Source: Ciborinia camelliae (taxonomy: Eukaryota; Ascomycota; Leotiomycetes; Helotiales; Sclerotiniaceae). From it: a stretch of DNA of 64,000 nucleotides. Position 1 is the first letter of the stretch. The number at the start of each line of letters is the position of its first letter. The notes under the pieces were generated by a model, which was not told the origin of the DNA, did no database searches, and saw nothing but the letters and a program-made list of their open reading frames with translations. Position numbers and translations under genes: made by a program. The DNA is taken from NCBI GenBank assembly GCA_025890175.1, contig JANPYM010000010.1, forward strand, positions 1,456,427 through 1,520,426, in the 5' to 3' direction. This document shows, in pieces, positions 1 through 12,478 of the stretch.

Positions 1-3000
1 ACACAGGGGAAGGTTAAGAAAACGTACGGCCAAAAGCATGGGACTCCTCAACACATTATGCTTCTGTAATTCTTCCTCGATACTCTGCACGTAGGCTATC
101 AATGTCTTCAACTGATCCGGCTCCATCAAATTACTAGCCCTCATACTTTGTATTGGAGGACTCCAATCATTTATGAAGATTCTATCACCCGGAAGCCTTG
201 ACCTGATGCCACCTACATAACCGTGATCCAAGCTCGATCTTAAAGAGCTTTGCATGCTCGGTCGAGCACCGGAAGTTGATGGCCTGGCATTTTGTTCGTT
301 GATTGCGGTGACCAGGGCGTTATTTACGATATCGTCAGACCAGCCGTATTCGATATTGCTAATACCACCAACAAGGGGATGGTTTGATAAACGAGCACTC
401 CAATAATTGGCTGTTGTGACAAATTCTTTAACAATATCTGCTGTACCTACTTGGAAGAGATGTACTGCTCCAGTGGGTAGGGAAAGTGCCCATACATGAG
501 GGCGAGCTTTGGAGTATCCCGGTGAAGGTAGTGAGCTGGCGATTGTTTGTCGCAGTAGAAATGAGCCAAGATTCTCGGCATTTTCTTGCCAGTTTCCACC
601 ACCAACGACTCCACCACTCGATTTACCCTTAGTCTTGTGTCGCACACTTTTTGTAGAGAATGAAAACAGGCTCATATACCCCTTTTCGATGACAGCAAAC
701 GTTTCGTTCCAGTTACGATCCTTTGCTTTCTTGTCAAGAGCTTCGAGATGATGTTTGTGCTTGACCATGCCTTCCTTGGCCCATGGCGCACCAGCAAGTT
801 CTAAAGATTCATCATCAAGTAGAGGGGCAACTCGAAGTTCTTCGTGATCACTACCCCTACTACCTGAACTATGAATCTCTTCACGAATAATTGCTTGACT
901 AAGAGCATTGGCAAATCCAATAGATTGTTGGTAATCACCTTGGAATACTGAACCAAGAGAATCGACAGACATAGAGGTATGTTTGCCAAGAGAATACTTA
1001 CTCCAAGTACTAGATGATACCGAAGGACTCCACATAGATGATTGATCATCCAAACTAGTTTTACTAGATCCCAGACCTGAATTGGGATATAGACGAGGTC
1101 TTGATCGAGTTTTATTACTCCACTTCCCATTGCTGCGTACAGTTTCTGCCGTTCTTCCACGAACATAACTGGGCGATTCAGAGGGAGCTTTGCTCAAAAC
1201 ACTAGGAGAGCGGCGTAGCATACCATTGGCGATCACTGAAAGAGTACTAGATGATGAAGCCGGTATTTGTGACCTATCGGTGGCACCGAATAGGGGAAGA
1301 CGTTCATTTCGGATAGAGCTGTAGAAATCCTTGAGTACAATCTCAACCTGTACTTCCCAAGTACGTAGGGTTCCACGGAAGGGTGCCTTAACCAAGGGGC
1401 CGCAATCATCCATAGGAGTATCATAATCTAAAGGTGTAGGGGCGTTTGGATTATCAGGATCTTGACGAGGCGCAGGCTTAAATGAAGACCTCCAAGAAGG
1501 TTTCTCAAAAACTTCAATCGACACCGCGTCGGCATTTTCATCATTAACATTGGGATCATCGAAAGCAGAGCTTTTGCCAGGAAGTACCGTAGGCCTGCTA
1601 GGCTCAAATTCATCCACGGAGTCCGATACACTTCGACGAATCGTAGGCATTGTATTCTTGATAAATTGACTGCGAGTCATTTTTTGTTCAATGTCGGCAA
1701 GATGCAAATCTGTATTGAGCAGAAGAACCGAATAGCAAATTGTATGCACAACATCTAGCCATGTTAGTTTGATGCAAATTAGGAAGCTCAGCAAACTTAC
1801 CTGTAGCTTTAAACCCGTGATTGGGATTACTTCGACACCATCTCTTCGAGAAAGCGTCCAATATTCTGTCAACTTGTTGACTTTCACCCTTAAGCACCAA
1901 TCTACCACAAATTACGCGCATTGAAGCAAGTATATTAAGATTCGCAAAGTCGTAAAGGTCCATATAAGCTGTCAGAGTCCTTGCTCGAACAGGTCCCTCA
2001 TCTCCCATCCATGCCGTCGCCTTCTCCCTTTGAATGAAATCTTCATTGCCATCGTAAATCTTCTGTGCTCTACTTTTGTCTTCTTCTGTAGGTTGCGTGT
2101 GATCAATTCCTTCCGACTCAGGGAATTCAAATGGTGTGGTATCTTCCCTATCAGACATACTAGTAGGGCTGCACGGTCCTTCTTCTTGTCCCTCTACCTG
2201 CAACAGTGGCAGACTAACAGCAGATTTATAGATAGTTTCGGTAGATCCTGTAGCTGCAATCGAGTTCGCGTGTTTGGGTTTCAAAGTATTCGTTGCTGGC
2301 AGATCTTCTTCTGATGATCCGGGTTCCAACCAAACACGATCTTGCTCTGGAAACTCTGACTTGGAAGGAGTAAGCACTACCCAATCTTCTTCTTTGGCAG
2401 GAGCAGTTGGTAATTCCTGACCATCTTTGGAATCAGCGGTGCTGCGAGGTGAATCAAAAGAAGACTCTATTATCTTTGTTTCTAGGTTCGGTGTAATATT
2501 GGAAATCATTGGAGGACGTTTTGAATGTATTCTTTCGTACTCCGCAACAAGAGCCATATCTCTAACCACAGAAGGAGAGGGGCCAGGAGACACCAGACTT
2601 GGTAACAATGTACCACCAGGTAAATCTTTCGTGGCTGTTAACTTAGATTTAGCGTCACTATTATTCTCGCTAGAACCTTGGAAGAGCGTTTCACGGTCTT
2701 CTTTGGCTTGCCCATCAAATCCACCGGGTATCGCCAAACTGGTACTTGCGGCTCTACGTGGTTGTTGGATGGAGGAATACGATGGCTGCCGGCTATCCCC
2801 AGCATGCGAGGACGCTGGTTTCGACAGAGGTATTTGTCGTATTGTAGCATTTGGGTCTGGATCGTAATCTGGAGAGAATCCCCTTACATGGCGTCTACGT
2901 TCAACGTCATCGGAAATATCGTTAATTTGCCGGTCAAGGCTAGCCGTTGGTAGATGGGCCTCAATTGGAGGTCTCCCGGGGCTATGTAGATATGGATTCA

Positions 3001-4576
3001 TAACCTGGCGAAGACTACTGACGGGACTAGCACCAATCTGTAAATCTGGAATGTCCGGTCGCAATTTGTGCGGTTCGAGTTTCATAGATGGCATTGGCAT
3101 TGCTGGAACAGGAACAGATTCGGGCTCAGACACAGACTTCTTGCGCCGGCGGAAGAACGATGATGGTTTTTTGGTGAGTACATGCGGGTGTTCTTTTGGG
3201 GATTGCGGATTTTCTCGAGATGGTATTACATTGTGAGACTTTATCTGGCTAGCAATGTGATTTTTGCTACCTGGACGGTCCGCCGTTTCAGTCGACGTAG
3301 TGGAACCGTGCGACGGTGGTGGTTCGGGTACCGCAACATTGTTATTCCTGGAAGAACCGAAAACTCTCCTAAAGAAGCCAGGTTTTTCCTTGGGCGCTTG
3401 GGTGTAAGGTTGCGGGGGCTGAGCAACATCTTTCGTTTTTGAATGTCTCCTGCCAGTTTGGGGAGATTGCTCTTTTATGAATGCCGGCATAGATGGCAAT
3501 CCTTTACTGCGATCATTGAGGCAATATTCATGCCTAGCAGGATCCGTGAAACCCCTCGATTTGTATGCGCTCTTTGAGGACTTTGCGCTTCTTTTTCTCT
3601 CTAACATGTCCATTGGAAGATCGATGAGTGTAGGATCGGGTCGCGAAACCAGAATTGGAGATGTAGGTCGGGGACGTCGTGGACCGCCGGGTACTGTGGG
3701 TGTAGGAGCCGCGTCGTAGTCGTATGAAGAGGTAGGAGGTACATTTATATTCATCTGCCTTCCCACATTTGATTGGGAAGTTGCTAGGCGATCACAGCCG
3801 TAATCAAAGCTTGAAGACCTTCCCGCCAAACCATGAGCCCACCTCTGACTGCCTGTAACTTGTGCGTACCCAAGGTCGAAACTGTTTGAACTGCTAGCCT
3901 TACTTCCCACACTACTGGCGGTATTCTTTCTCCCCCCGCGGTGTGGTATTGGAGGTCCTCTGAGTGATCCGCCTATATCGTTGCGTATGCTATTGATTCT
4001 AGTCAACCCGGTCTGGAAATTGGAGCTGCTGTTACTTCTTCGACTGCGAGAGATTTTATCTGAATAGCGACTCGAGTCATCCGTTGGGTCGTAGTCAGAA
4101 CTGTAGGAGTAAGCGTGTCCTCTGCCACCCCTAGCTGCGAAATTCTGAGGCGATTGATAAGGGTCGTCATCACCGAAGGAGGAATATAATCTATCTTCGT
4201 CAAGCGTAGGATTACGCAAACTAAAATCTTCTTGTCCAAAAGAGAATTGGTCTAGGGAAAGTAGCATATGATCTACCAATGAGTCGCGGGTAACTTGTCG
4301 GGGAGAAAGGGAGAGGTCGTGAGAATCCCGGTTATTTCGTACACTCCCAGGATCATTTTCTTTGTTCAAAGGATCAACTGGTGTAATGTCATCTAAAAAT
4401 GCATGCCCTGTCGTATTTCGTACATTAAGCGCCCGGTTCGATGGAGTAATATTATCTTTGCTAGCAGCCTGCGCCTTCGGTGTCTGGGGCGGAGATATGC
4501 TTCCTCTTCCTTTCCCTTTGTAGCCGGTATCAACATTCAGGTCAGCGCCGAGTCGCTTCGTCGGTGCATTCGGCAT
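1..4576 (-). CDS. Sec7-domain ARF guanine-nucleotide exchange factor with PH domain (Yel1/EFA6-like), 3' end outside window
   Basis: Large protein, about 1,500 residues visible. The first ~800 residues are Ser/Pro-rich and disordered with basic patches (e.g. FFRRRKKS). A Sec7 domain follows (about 820-1000). It includes the glutamate-finger motif GESQQVDR (Glu near residue 898) and, after an intron, the conserved stretch with VLLLNTDLHL. A PH-like segment (EGMVKHKHHLEAL..., then a FAVIEKGYMSLFSF stretch) lies further on. Sec7-PH order is that of ARF6/Arf3 exchange factors at the plasma membrane (Yel1, EFA6), which is a family inference. Introns: 1755-1800 (46 nt, joins TG to DVVHT), and a GTACGT donor at 27 runs off the left edge. 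The open frame extends to a GTG at 4603. The first in-frame ATG is 4576, so I start there, though an upstream 5' exon cannot be excluded. Confidence 0.85.
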
Positions 4577-7500
4577 CTTCTCGACTGTATGCACGGAAGC
4601 CACAATTGCAGCTGAACCGTCATGGAGTATTGCAGGTTCGTTCGAAAGGATAATATGGCGGTACGGCGAATATCTTCCTGGCTTGATCCACCTTCGCTGT
4701 GATTGTAGCCTAGATCAATAAGAAAGGCTCGATTTCGATTGCGCGCAAACCTTCTGCCGATGTGAAGTATTCAATTGACCTGACCGCCTGTATTCTAGAT
4801 TAAGAATCTCGAGTGTTTCCCGTCTGCCAGCCGCGTGCGATAATTTGTCTGGGGGTAATATATTTAGTCAAGGTTCTAGGATGTTTTTTGATGCAGCAAA
4901 CGTCGGAAGAGGTTGATGCAATATAATCTCTTTTCGAAACAAGCCGAAATGTTGGGGAATGTTTGTTTGCGTGCTACAGGACAATTATGTTCTTGGGGGT
5001 GAATCGGTAGGGACTGACTGAAGATTGGCATATGCTGATAATATGAAGTGAAGTAAGGTGAGGTAAAGGTAAAGGTAGGTAATTGAAGGAGAGCAATCTC
5101 CTTCCCGTTTGTTTGTCGTCGGACAACTGAATTGTTGATTGTGACTCTGCGAGACAGGCCTCAAAGTAGTGGGATCCGTTAGTAACAGCGGAGAAGAAAC
5201 AGGACAGGTAATGATGTGATGGTCCAGGTATTGAGTAGGGTCGTGTCGTGCAGTAGTGATTGTTGATATGGGGTGTATCCTCCGTACTTTATTGGGCTTG
5301 TCACTATTTGCTTTTCAAATTAATCTACCTAGGTCCTAGTCGTCCTCCCCTATGGAGAATAGGCATGTGCCAATATTTCTAGGTTTCTGAGTCTTGACAC
5401 TGAAAGAATGGCGACAGGGCTTCTGGACTCCTGGAGAGGGTTTCTTCAAGGATCGTAATGGGTGTTGGGAAAATTGGGATCCCCGAAAGAGGAATGATAC
5501 TCCGTCCCGTATCGCAAGCACGATACGAATTATTATTACAATATCGTTTGTACGGACGGTAGGTAGGGTTTTTGCACTCGACTCAAGACGTTTTGATTGT
5601 TTTGTCGCCAGAAGAATTCATTCAAATTCATTCCAATGCATTCAAATGCAAAAAGAGATTGATTTTAATTAAGGATAGGACTTATAACTCATTTCCCTTT
5701 TGATTCATGGCGGCCCATGAGAAAATAATAGTGCAGTGAAAAAGATCTGTTGTGTTATCAATATCAATTTGGGCCTGTGCTGTCCTTACCTATGGATCTA
5801 CAGACCACCAGACTACAAAGTAAGACTGACAATCTCCAAGGCAAGCGAAGAAGGATTCACAAAAACAAGAACATCAAGGAATTTCACCAAACATGCGATT
5901 TTGGTATCAAATTATCTATATCTGAAGATGCGACTCGTACATATATTCATATATCCATGATATCCATGGGATAATCAAGGTTTCTACGGTTAAAGTTGAT
6001 TATTCGAGGACCAAAATATCTTATCAAAATAACACATCACCTACTGGTACTGTGGTAATTGTTCCTCTATCCAGTAAAGGATATGCTTGCAAAGTTACAA
6101 ACTCACGACCATTATGGTAACTGCAGTGCATCTCCTGGGGAATCCATGGGCCCGCTCCATTTTTAATTTGATCGAATGATTCCATTCCAAACCTTGGGAA
6201 AGTTTAAAAAAGGAGGCACAATTCGTACCACGAAACTGCATGAGGGGGGATTGGGGGCCGGCAGAAGAAGAGATCCAACCTGGGATTGAGATTGAAAAGA
6301 AGGGTTAAAAATGCCATCGTGACATCCATTGAAGTTTCAGGGGGAGGGGGAAATGTGAGATACGTGCAACCATCCCTTTCGTGCTCTTCTATAAATGTGT
6401 CAAAAGGATCCTTCTCTTAAGATATCACTGCGGTTAGCCGTCAAATATAAACACAACGACACAGGTGTAACCGGTTTGTACGACGAGTTCTTCATGCAGA
6501 GAAGAGCGGTGTACCATGACTATGATATCGATCACACCTCGACGATGAGTTTGATGACCTACTTTTGGTGAAAGGAAATTGGATTGAGATCCGTCAGACG
6601 AAGCTTCCAATAACAAACCAACATCCAAAACCACACAGAGATCAAAGCTTCGAACCATTCCGCGTTTGCCTTTGCAAATAACCGTAGGTACCGTACGTCC
6701 AATGCTCTGCACGCCCCTATTTCTCTGCATAAAGAATAAATGGCAATTTATCCACTGATCAAAGTGGAAGAATTACCTGCATAACTTTCTTGCATGCGGA
6801 AGGTATCCATTAATTGAACCTTCGAATTATACTTACACACAAGCGCCATACCCCCAGTACAATCAATTCAAGGGTTCTTTTGCCGCGAATGATCTGTGGT
6901 CGAGTACGTCGTACAGTACACCAGAGGGATGCTATCGATTTGTTCTCGATGTTTTTACCTTTCATCTTGGATCGGCACGGCGATTTCTGGCCTCAGATTT
7001 ACTTAAGTACGTAACTGAAAATGTCAGTTAACGCCACCAAGAGTTGAAGGATTGGATCAAGGATGAGAGAAGCTTCGGAAATAACCCTGAGTTGGTCCTT
7101 ACTGATCCCTCCATTTCTTCGACCGCGGGGGGTTTCAACACATCTGAAGCTATTCCGATATTGCGATCGGAATATTGAAACTTCAACTTGCCATGTTGTG
7201 CTATTGTTAATATCTTTATATTCGCGGTTTTCGATCATGTGGGCGTTTTACATTATCTTGCATTAATGAGATAATTCTGGTGTTGATGATCTAGATGAGT
7301 GGTTCATGGACGGGAGCTGATATCACGCACTATAGTTCGCGCGTTCGACGCTACCGTGGGCTGCATGAACAACTCGATCTACCATCGAAAGTATTGTCGG
7401 TAGTGGCAGATCTCCCACTATTTTTTTCTCGCTCTAGGTATCAAACTTTCGGTGCAGCGATACATATGAAAATGTTGCGAGCGATAATCTCTTCATTCTG

Positions 7501-7891
7501 AGGCAATGGTCTGTGGGTCACCAGCAGGCGTTCACTGAATTCTGAATTCTTGCATCACTTACCATCAACAACACAAGCAATCTATTTCCCACACAATTAC
7601 CCATTCCATCCTCAAGGAAATTGAAGTTTACCCCCAAAATATTAACCCCTTCACTGCCGTCATCGTCCTTTGGGATTAGTCTCATTCCGTCTTGGCACCA
7701 ACGTCAAAGTTACTAATGCCGACCACCAAGCCTTCCCGAAATTTTAAGTATCTAATTTGCCATTGAGCACATATTAACATTAACCCCTAGCGTGAAACAT
7801 ACGGATTTAAAGCACACAAGATAAGAACTCTTCCTAATTGACCACCTTCCGTTGATGCTTGCCATAAATCTGAAAGGTTCTTCGGTATCAC
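4577..7891. other. Intergenic, no supported gene
   Basis: This is the upstream flank of the Sec7 gene, followed by AT-rich sequence. Only short unrelated open frames occur (longest about 98 codons, 6434-6730 minus). None shows a recognisable motif, a credible start context with introns, or similarity to a family I know. Confidence 0.5.
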
Positions 7892-8347
7892 ATGCTCCGA
7901 ATTGAGTCCCACCTTCACATGACGCTTGCTAGAGGATTTGCTGTGCCCAACCACACATGTGAGACTCGTTCACTCTGTCATCTTGAACAAACCTTTTTTC
8001 TTCAACCTATGTGGCAATTCAAAGAGTTGGCTGAAATCAATGGTGATTTCCGTAGTCTGGATTCACCCCATGTAGTTCACAACTGGTATGCGCACTCGAT
8101 GATACGCGTTGCAAGGTTCTTAGACTTCGAGCACAAACCGGGAGGTCGTATTCAATTCTCCATTGTCTGCAGTGAATACATGGCCTGGGAAACCTTGACG
8201 GGTAGAAAACGAGTGGCACCTGAAATCCACTCCAGATACCGTATTCTATCAGATATTTTGCTATTACCGTACCCGTTCATCACTTTTTCCAATCTTGATA
8301 AGTTATCCACGCCTGTCAGAATTCAGATATTGATAACTCTCGGGTAG
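7892..8347 (+). CDS. Hypothetical 151-residue open frame, doubtful
   Basis: A single uninterrupted ATG-initiated frame of 151 codons in otherwise gene-free sequence. No signal peptide, membrane segment or family motif is visible; the protein is rich in His, Arg and aromatic residues. There is no clear neighbour relationship. It may be a lineage-specific gene, a fragment of a decayed gene or chance. It is listed only because it starts with ATG and is the longest frame between 5 and 9 kb. Confidence 0.2.
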   Translation: MLRIESHLHMTLARGFAVPNHTCETRSLCHLEQTFFLQPMWQFKELAEINGDFRSLDSPHVVHNWYAHSMIRVARFLDFEHKPGGRIQFSIVCSEYMAWETLTGRKRVAPEIHSRYRILSDILLLPYPFITFSNLDKLSTPVRIQILITLG

Positions 8348-9441
8348 AATCTGGTTGAAGCTTGTAGCTGGGAGTCTTGAATTCCCAATGCTGGTTTGAT
8401 GTTTCCCGGTTTCTATGATGTTTTATGGGAGATGGTGTGATGGCCTCTGATAGAATACTTGGTATTCCTTCTCTTATTCCTTATCATCCACTCTTACTCG
8501 TCTCTCGTCGGGTTTCAAATCTATGAATTTGCAGAACCCTCACAACTTTAAGATCAATGACTCCACCAGTAAGATCTCAGTGCTGAACTACCAGTGATTT
8601 ACTTTACTGATCATTGCCTTTGTCTTTTGAGGTATCTTTACTAGCCGCGGCGTCTAGTGACCCATCACCTCCATGAGATTTCGCCGTATACTATATCATA
8701 TATCAGCCCTTTTCGTTACTTATTGTTAGTAGGGAATCACTACCTACCTTTTTCTCTTTGGGCTTGAAAAGTCTGATCGGTGTTGTTGAACTCTAGCGAT
8801 TTTTCAGGAAATATCCCGGTTTGTCACAAGAAGTCACTGCATCGTACTTGATATTTCGTTTTGATCTGTTCTCGCCTAGTAATATTCTAAAAAATAATGA
8901 ACTCGTTTTATTCAATGGCCTACTGCTCAAAACCCGACTTGCCTGAAAAAAGCACTGGGCTGTAGTCAACATTTGTGTTCCTTGCTCTATCGTCTAATTC
9001 GATACTTTATATCTACCGCATGCATTCTTTAGGAGAGAAATTCAATGCAACCGGTGGTACCCTGAGGCCTATATGATTTCAACGTTAAAGCCTCGGAGAT
9101 AAGGTAAATTTCGGTCAAGGCGGGGCCTATAAGGGAAAGGATCAAATGAAGGGACGAATAGTCAATGAAGCCACCTTGCAGACTTCATTTGAGATCTAGA
9201 TTTATATCTTTTCACTACAGGCTTTGTAAGATATTTATTTACACCTGTCATCAAAATCACCAGTCCAAAGTTGAAATGAGGAAACCAAACACATCAATAT
9301 TTCATCTTCTGAAGCTAGATCTCCATACCAGCCCCTTTCACTGTCCCATGATCACCCCATGGCCCATATTCCTGTCCCCAAGCACTTTGCTCATCATGCC
9401 TTCGAGAACATACAAGTTGTGATCGATCACCTTATGGAGAT
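8348..9441. other. Intergenic, nothing recognised
   Basis: AT-rich sequence downstream of the doubtful open frame and 3' of the repeat-peptide gene. I see no coding frame, repeat or RNA gene that I can support. Confidence 0.4.
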
Positions 9442-9765
9442 TTCTACGACGAATCCCGGGTTAGTCAAGGGTATATACGACTCGGTGGTTCTTAACTTAC
9501 ATTGGTCGTATGCAAGTTTGGCAGGTTCATCATAGGAAACTTTAGCGGATTCATCGTAAACAACCATTGCGGCGTCATCATACGACACTTTAGCAGGCTC
9601 GTCATAAGAAACCTTTGCGACGTCATCACCTATCAACAGTTAGTAACTTGGCCTATTCTCTTTGCACATTAGAAAGGCGAGGTTAATGAGATACTTACTG
9701 GCAATCGGCAATGCTAAAGCTCCAAGGAGGAGAGAAGCAATGATGAGGGTGTATCTGGCGTGCAT
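9442..9765 (-). CDS. Small secreted tandem-repeat protein, candidate RiPP (dikaritin-like) precursor
   Basis: Predicted 65 residues from three exons (9765-9699, 9629-9501, 9443-9442). The N-terminus MHARYTLIIASLLLGALALP is a clear signal peptide. The mature part is almost wholly an 8-residue repeat, consensus Y-D-E-x-A-K-V-S, with five Tyr exactly 8 residues apart. Both introns (9630-9698, 9444-9500) have GTAAGT donors. Removing the second makes the stop codon across the junction (T|AA), right after the last repeat. Unspliced, the frame would run 24 further residues to a stop at 9427. Short secreted precursors with tandem Tyr-bearing cores are typical substrates of UstYa-type oxidases, and one is encoded divergently 1.5 kb away. 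Unlike known dikaritin precursors there are no Lys-Arg Kex2 sites between repeats. The alternative is a repeat-rich secreted protein or effector of other function. Confidence 0.65.
9502..9629 (-). repeat. In-frame 24-bp tandem repeat inside the secreted peptide gene
   Basis: Tyr codons begin at 9606, 9582, 9558, 9534 and 9510, exactly 24 nt apart. The units encode YDEPAKVS, YDDAAMVV, YDESAKVS, YDEPAKLA and a final YDQ. Synonymous codon changes between units (TAT/TAC, GAC/GAT, GCT/GCC/GCA) show that the peptide is conserved more than the DNA. Confidence 0.85.
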
Positions 9766-11260
9766 TTTAATGATTGCGTGAATTTGCAGTTGAATGCGGG
9801 GTACTGAGTTGGTGATTAATTCAGGTTTGGTGTGGATGTATTGTCATGGGGGTTTGGCGATCTTTATATACAGTTGGATACTCCTAGACCGGTCCATCAG
9901 CTTACAGACCTCATTCAATTCTAGATGTCCCACCTTCATCTGCACCCTCATATCAGGCCGAACTTTGTACAACATATCAAATCAAGATGTGAGAACTACT
10001 CACATCAAACATGAATGAAAGATACGGCTTTGGCGGCCTGCGTATTAATTTCAGCGCCATGAATGGTCATCTGCAACTATTCCCGAAAATTAACACATGA
10101 GGTTTCGATGGAAAGTTCATCAAGTGACAGCTCAATCTCTCTGGGGAGTTTTGGCTCTAACTTTTAAGTACGACATGGGAAATACTCACGATTACATGTG
10201 GACGTCCATGCCTCACAGTTGATATGTCTGATACAAGCGGGCAATGTTCTGGGGCACCTAATTCGGGAAAGTAAGGAGTCGCATCCCAAAGAAGCTCTGT
10301 TTCTCTTCAAAATGCAGCCCGATTTTGCTATCGGTCGGATGGGAAAGAGTTTGCATAGCGGTGAGCTGGCTAATAGACGAAGTCTCTTCTCCAGAACTTC
10401 CTCCCAAGTTCCAGCCAAGTAAGAGCATACTTCATGGCCAGGGCTGATGTTTGTACTGTATCACGAATACCTTTGGTCTCGAGGCAAGCTTTTCTCCCTC
10501 ATTGTATGGCTTTCTCCGTCTGCCAAGGTCGAACGACACCAAAATTTCAGGTAGAATAGAAAACTAAACCTCGTCATTTGGCTGGAGTATAAAGGGAGGT
10601 TGAAACAGTGGACATAATAGCAAAGCCTGCGTATCCCTTACTTGTGCCAAGAGTTTATGTCGTGCTTCTGGCTAACTCTTCTAACATTTCTTAGCCAATC
10701 TCACATATCACTGAGTATTGTAGGCGGATTGCTATGCTCGAACAAGCTGCTGAAGAAGTGTAATCGTCGGATGGTAAGTTGAGACGGCGGTCATATAATC
10801 AACCACGGTACATGGTTGTTTCCGCGTAGTCCCATGGAATTTCCCATCAGAATCTTGCAAAAGCGTGCATATTGACCTTACTTTCCTTCTGGTAGGTATT
10901 CAGCTCGAATTTCTAGCCTCTGATGCAGTTGACATGCTGTCTTTCTGAGGTCATTGTTAACTCAATTGCAACGCATGATCATGCCGGCATATGATAGACA
11001 ACAATTATATCTTGGCATGTCTAAAGCCAACCAAGGCTATCCTCAGGACTTTCCCAATGTTTCTATAATATCTGACAGAATGGTTAGTTCAACCCATCCC
11101 AGCATGCAGCGTGATGTGAAATACCACGACTGTGGTCTTTGTACTCGACCCGGTAGTTTTTCATGAAAAATCACCACCTCAGAGGCCCCCATTCTCTTTA
11201 GACTTTACTTGTTAACATTGACATTGAAATCCTCAGAGTAATCTGATATTGACGATAACC
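9766..11260. other. Divergent intergenic region between the repeat-peptide gene and the UstYa-like gene
   Basis: About 1.5 kb lie between two divergently transcribed genes and could hold shared regulatory sequence. Short open frames (e.g. 10198-10422 plus, 10164-10418 minus) overlap one another on opposite strands and show no family motif. I could not identify a tyrosinase, methyltransferase or transcription factor here. Confidence 0.4.
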
Positions 11261-12478
11261 ATGTGGGCCAAGGGAATCAAGAGACAGCCAATACCTTATT
11301 TTCGTATCTCCGACGACTTTGAGACCCAGTCCGAGAATGCGGACTCCTCATCTGGAGTACTGCTCGCAAAAGAGAAGATCGAAGACTTTGAGGTCAACCA
11401 GAGCGATCTATTATTTTCTCGAACCCCTCTCTTGAAGTGGACAGCACTGGCGTTCCTGACAATCTGCAATCTTGCCATGTTCCTTAGCACCACTCGGTGG
11501 TATTATTTGGCAGATTATATGTGCATGCAGCGGAGTACAGTATGGTCACCTATCTGGGAGGATGTCAATACAGCTTTTATTTCTGGGAGATTTAATGGCA
11601 CACTGGATGCACAGAGCGAGTATCGAGGACCTCCAAATGCTGCGGTTGACCAGGCGTGGAGCTCACTTGATGATGGTATGGCAGTTTTTGCTAGCCTCTC
11701 GCGCAGTGGTCATATAAAACTTGAATACTGAGGTGCTGACATATGTTAACTGAGCAGTTGGGTCTATCGCCTTGGATGAAAGGACGTTTCTCAGAGCGGG
11801 CGGCACGACGGAGAATGCTAGAATGCCTGACGAATTTGGCGGTACGTTTGCTTCAATAAACATATTTTCTCATTCAAACAAGACTAATTCGGAGCTTTGT
11901 CTTCCGTGAAATAGGCGGCTACATGGCTGATATCGAAGTGCTACATCAAATGCATTGGTAAGTGTGTTTAAATTACAATTTCCTGAAAGGAATCCACCCC
12001 ACTCACTCACTCACTCACTCACACTACCTAGTCTCAACTTCGTTCGTATGGCAGCATATTCGGACCACTACCGCGACATCGCGCCCGAGTGGCGGGATAG
12101 TAATCGGACATTTCACATCCACCTTGGTATTATCTCCCAAATCCAACTCCCTCCCTTCAACTTATCACTGAGAAATATCTACCCAAATACAATACCAAGC
12201 CTTTAACTGACCCCTTACCCACAGAACACTGTATAGAGATGATACGCATCAACCTTCTTTGCCAAGCCGACGGAGGCATTATACCATTTCGCTGGGTAGA
12301 AGATTATGAGCGACCGTTACCAGACTTCAGCACGCCACACAAATGTCGAGATTGGAATAGTGTAATCAATTGGGCCAAAGAACGGCAGGTAATCGTACCG
12401 CCGCATTATCAATGGGCTCATCAGCCGTGGGAAAAGGTATTTCCAAGACCTGGTTGGATGCCACCACCGGCAGTATGA
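11261..12478 (+). CDS. UstYa-family (DUF3328) oxidase-like protein
   Basis: Predicted 296 residues in five exons: 11261-11675, 11758-11841, 11915-11957, 12032-12126, 12225-12478, all GT..AG and phase-consistent. A cytosolic tail precedes one membrane helix (about residues 52-72, LLKWTALAFLTICNLAMF). A lumenal domain follows with the family pattern SPIW...YRGPPNAAVDQAWSSL and both hallmark HxxHC motifs, HQMHC and HLEHC (split by introns), then HKCRDW near the C-terminus. UstYa proteins install oxidative cyclisations on ribosomal peptides (ustiloxin, asperipin, cyclochlorotine, victorin) in the secretory pathway. The nearest gene is a secreted Tyr-repeat protein in opposite orientation, followed by an MFS transporter, so a RiPP role is plausible. 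The ATG at 11261 is the first in frame. The substrate is unknown. Confidence 0.85.

Noticed and set aside
4576..4623. Upstream ATG at 4623 as start of the Sec7 gene
   Set aside because: It is out of frame with the coding sequence. The in-frame codon at 4603 is GTG, so the first in-frame ATG at 4576 was chosen.
9502..9629. VSYD-type residues reminiscent of the cerato-platanin N-terminus
   Set aside because: The match is four residues in a tandem repeat. None of the conserved Cys residues or the rest of the cerato-platanin domain is present.
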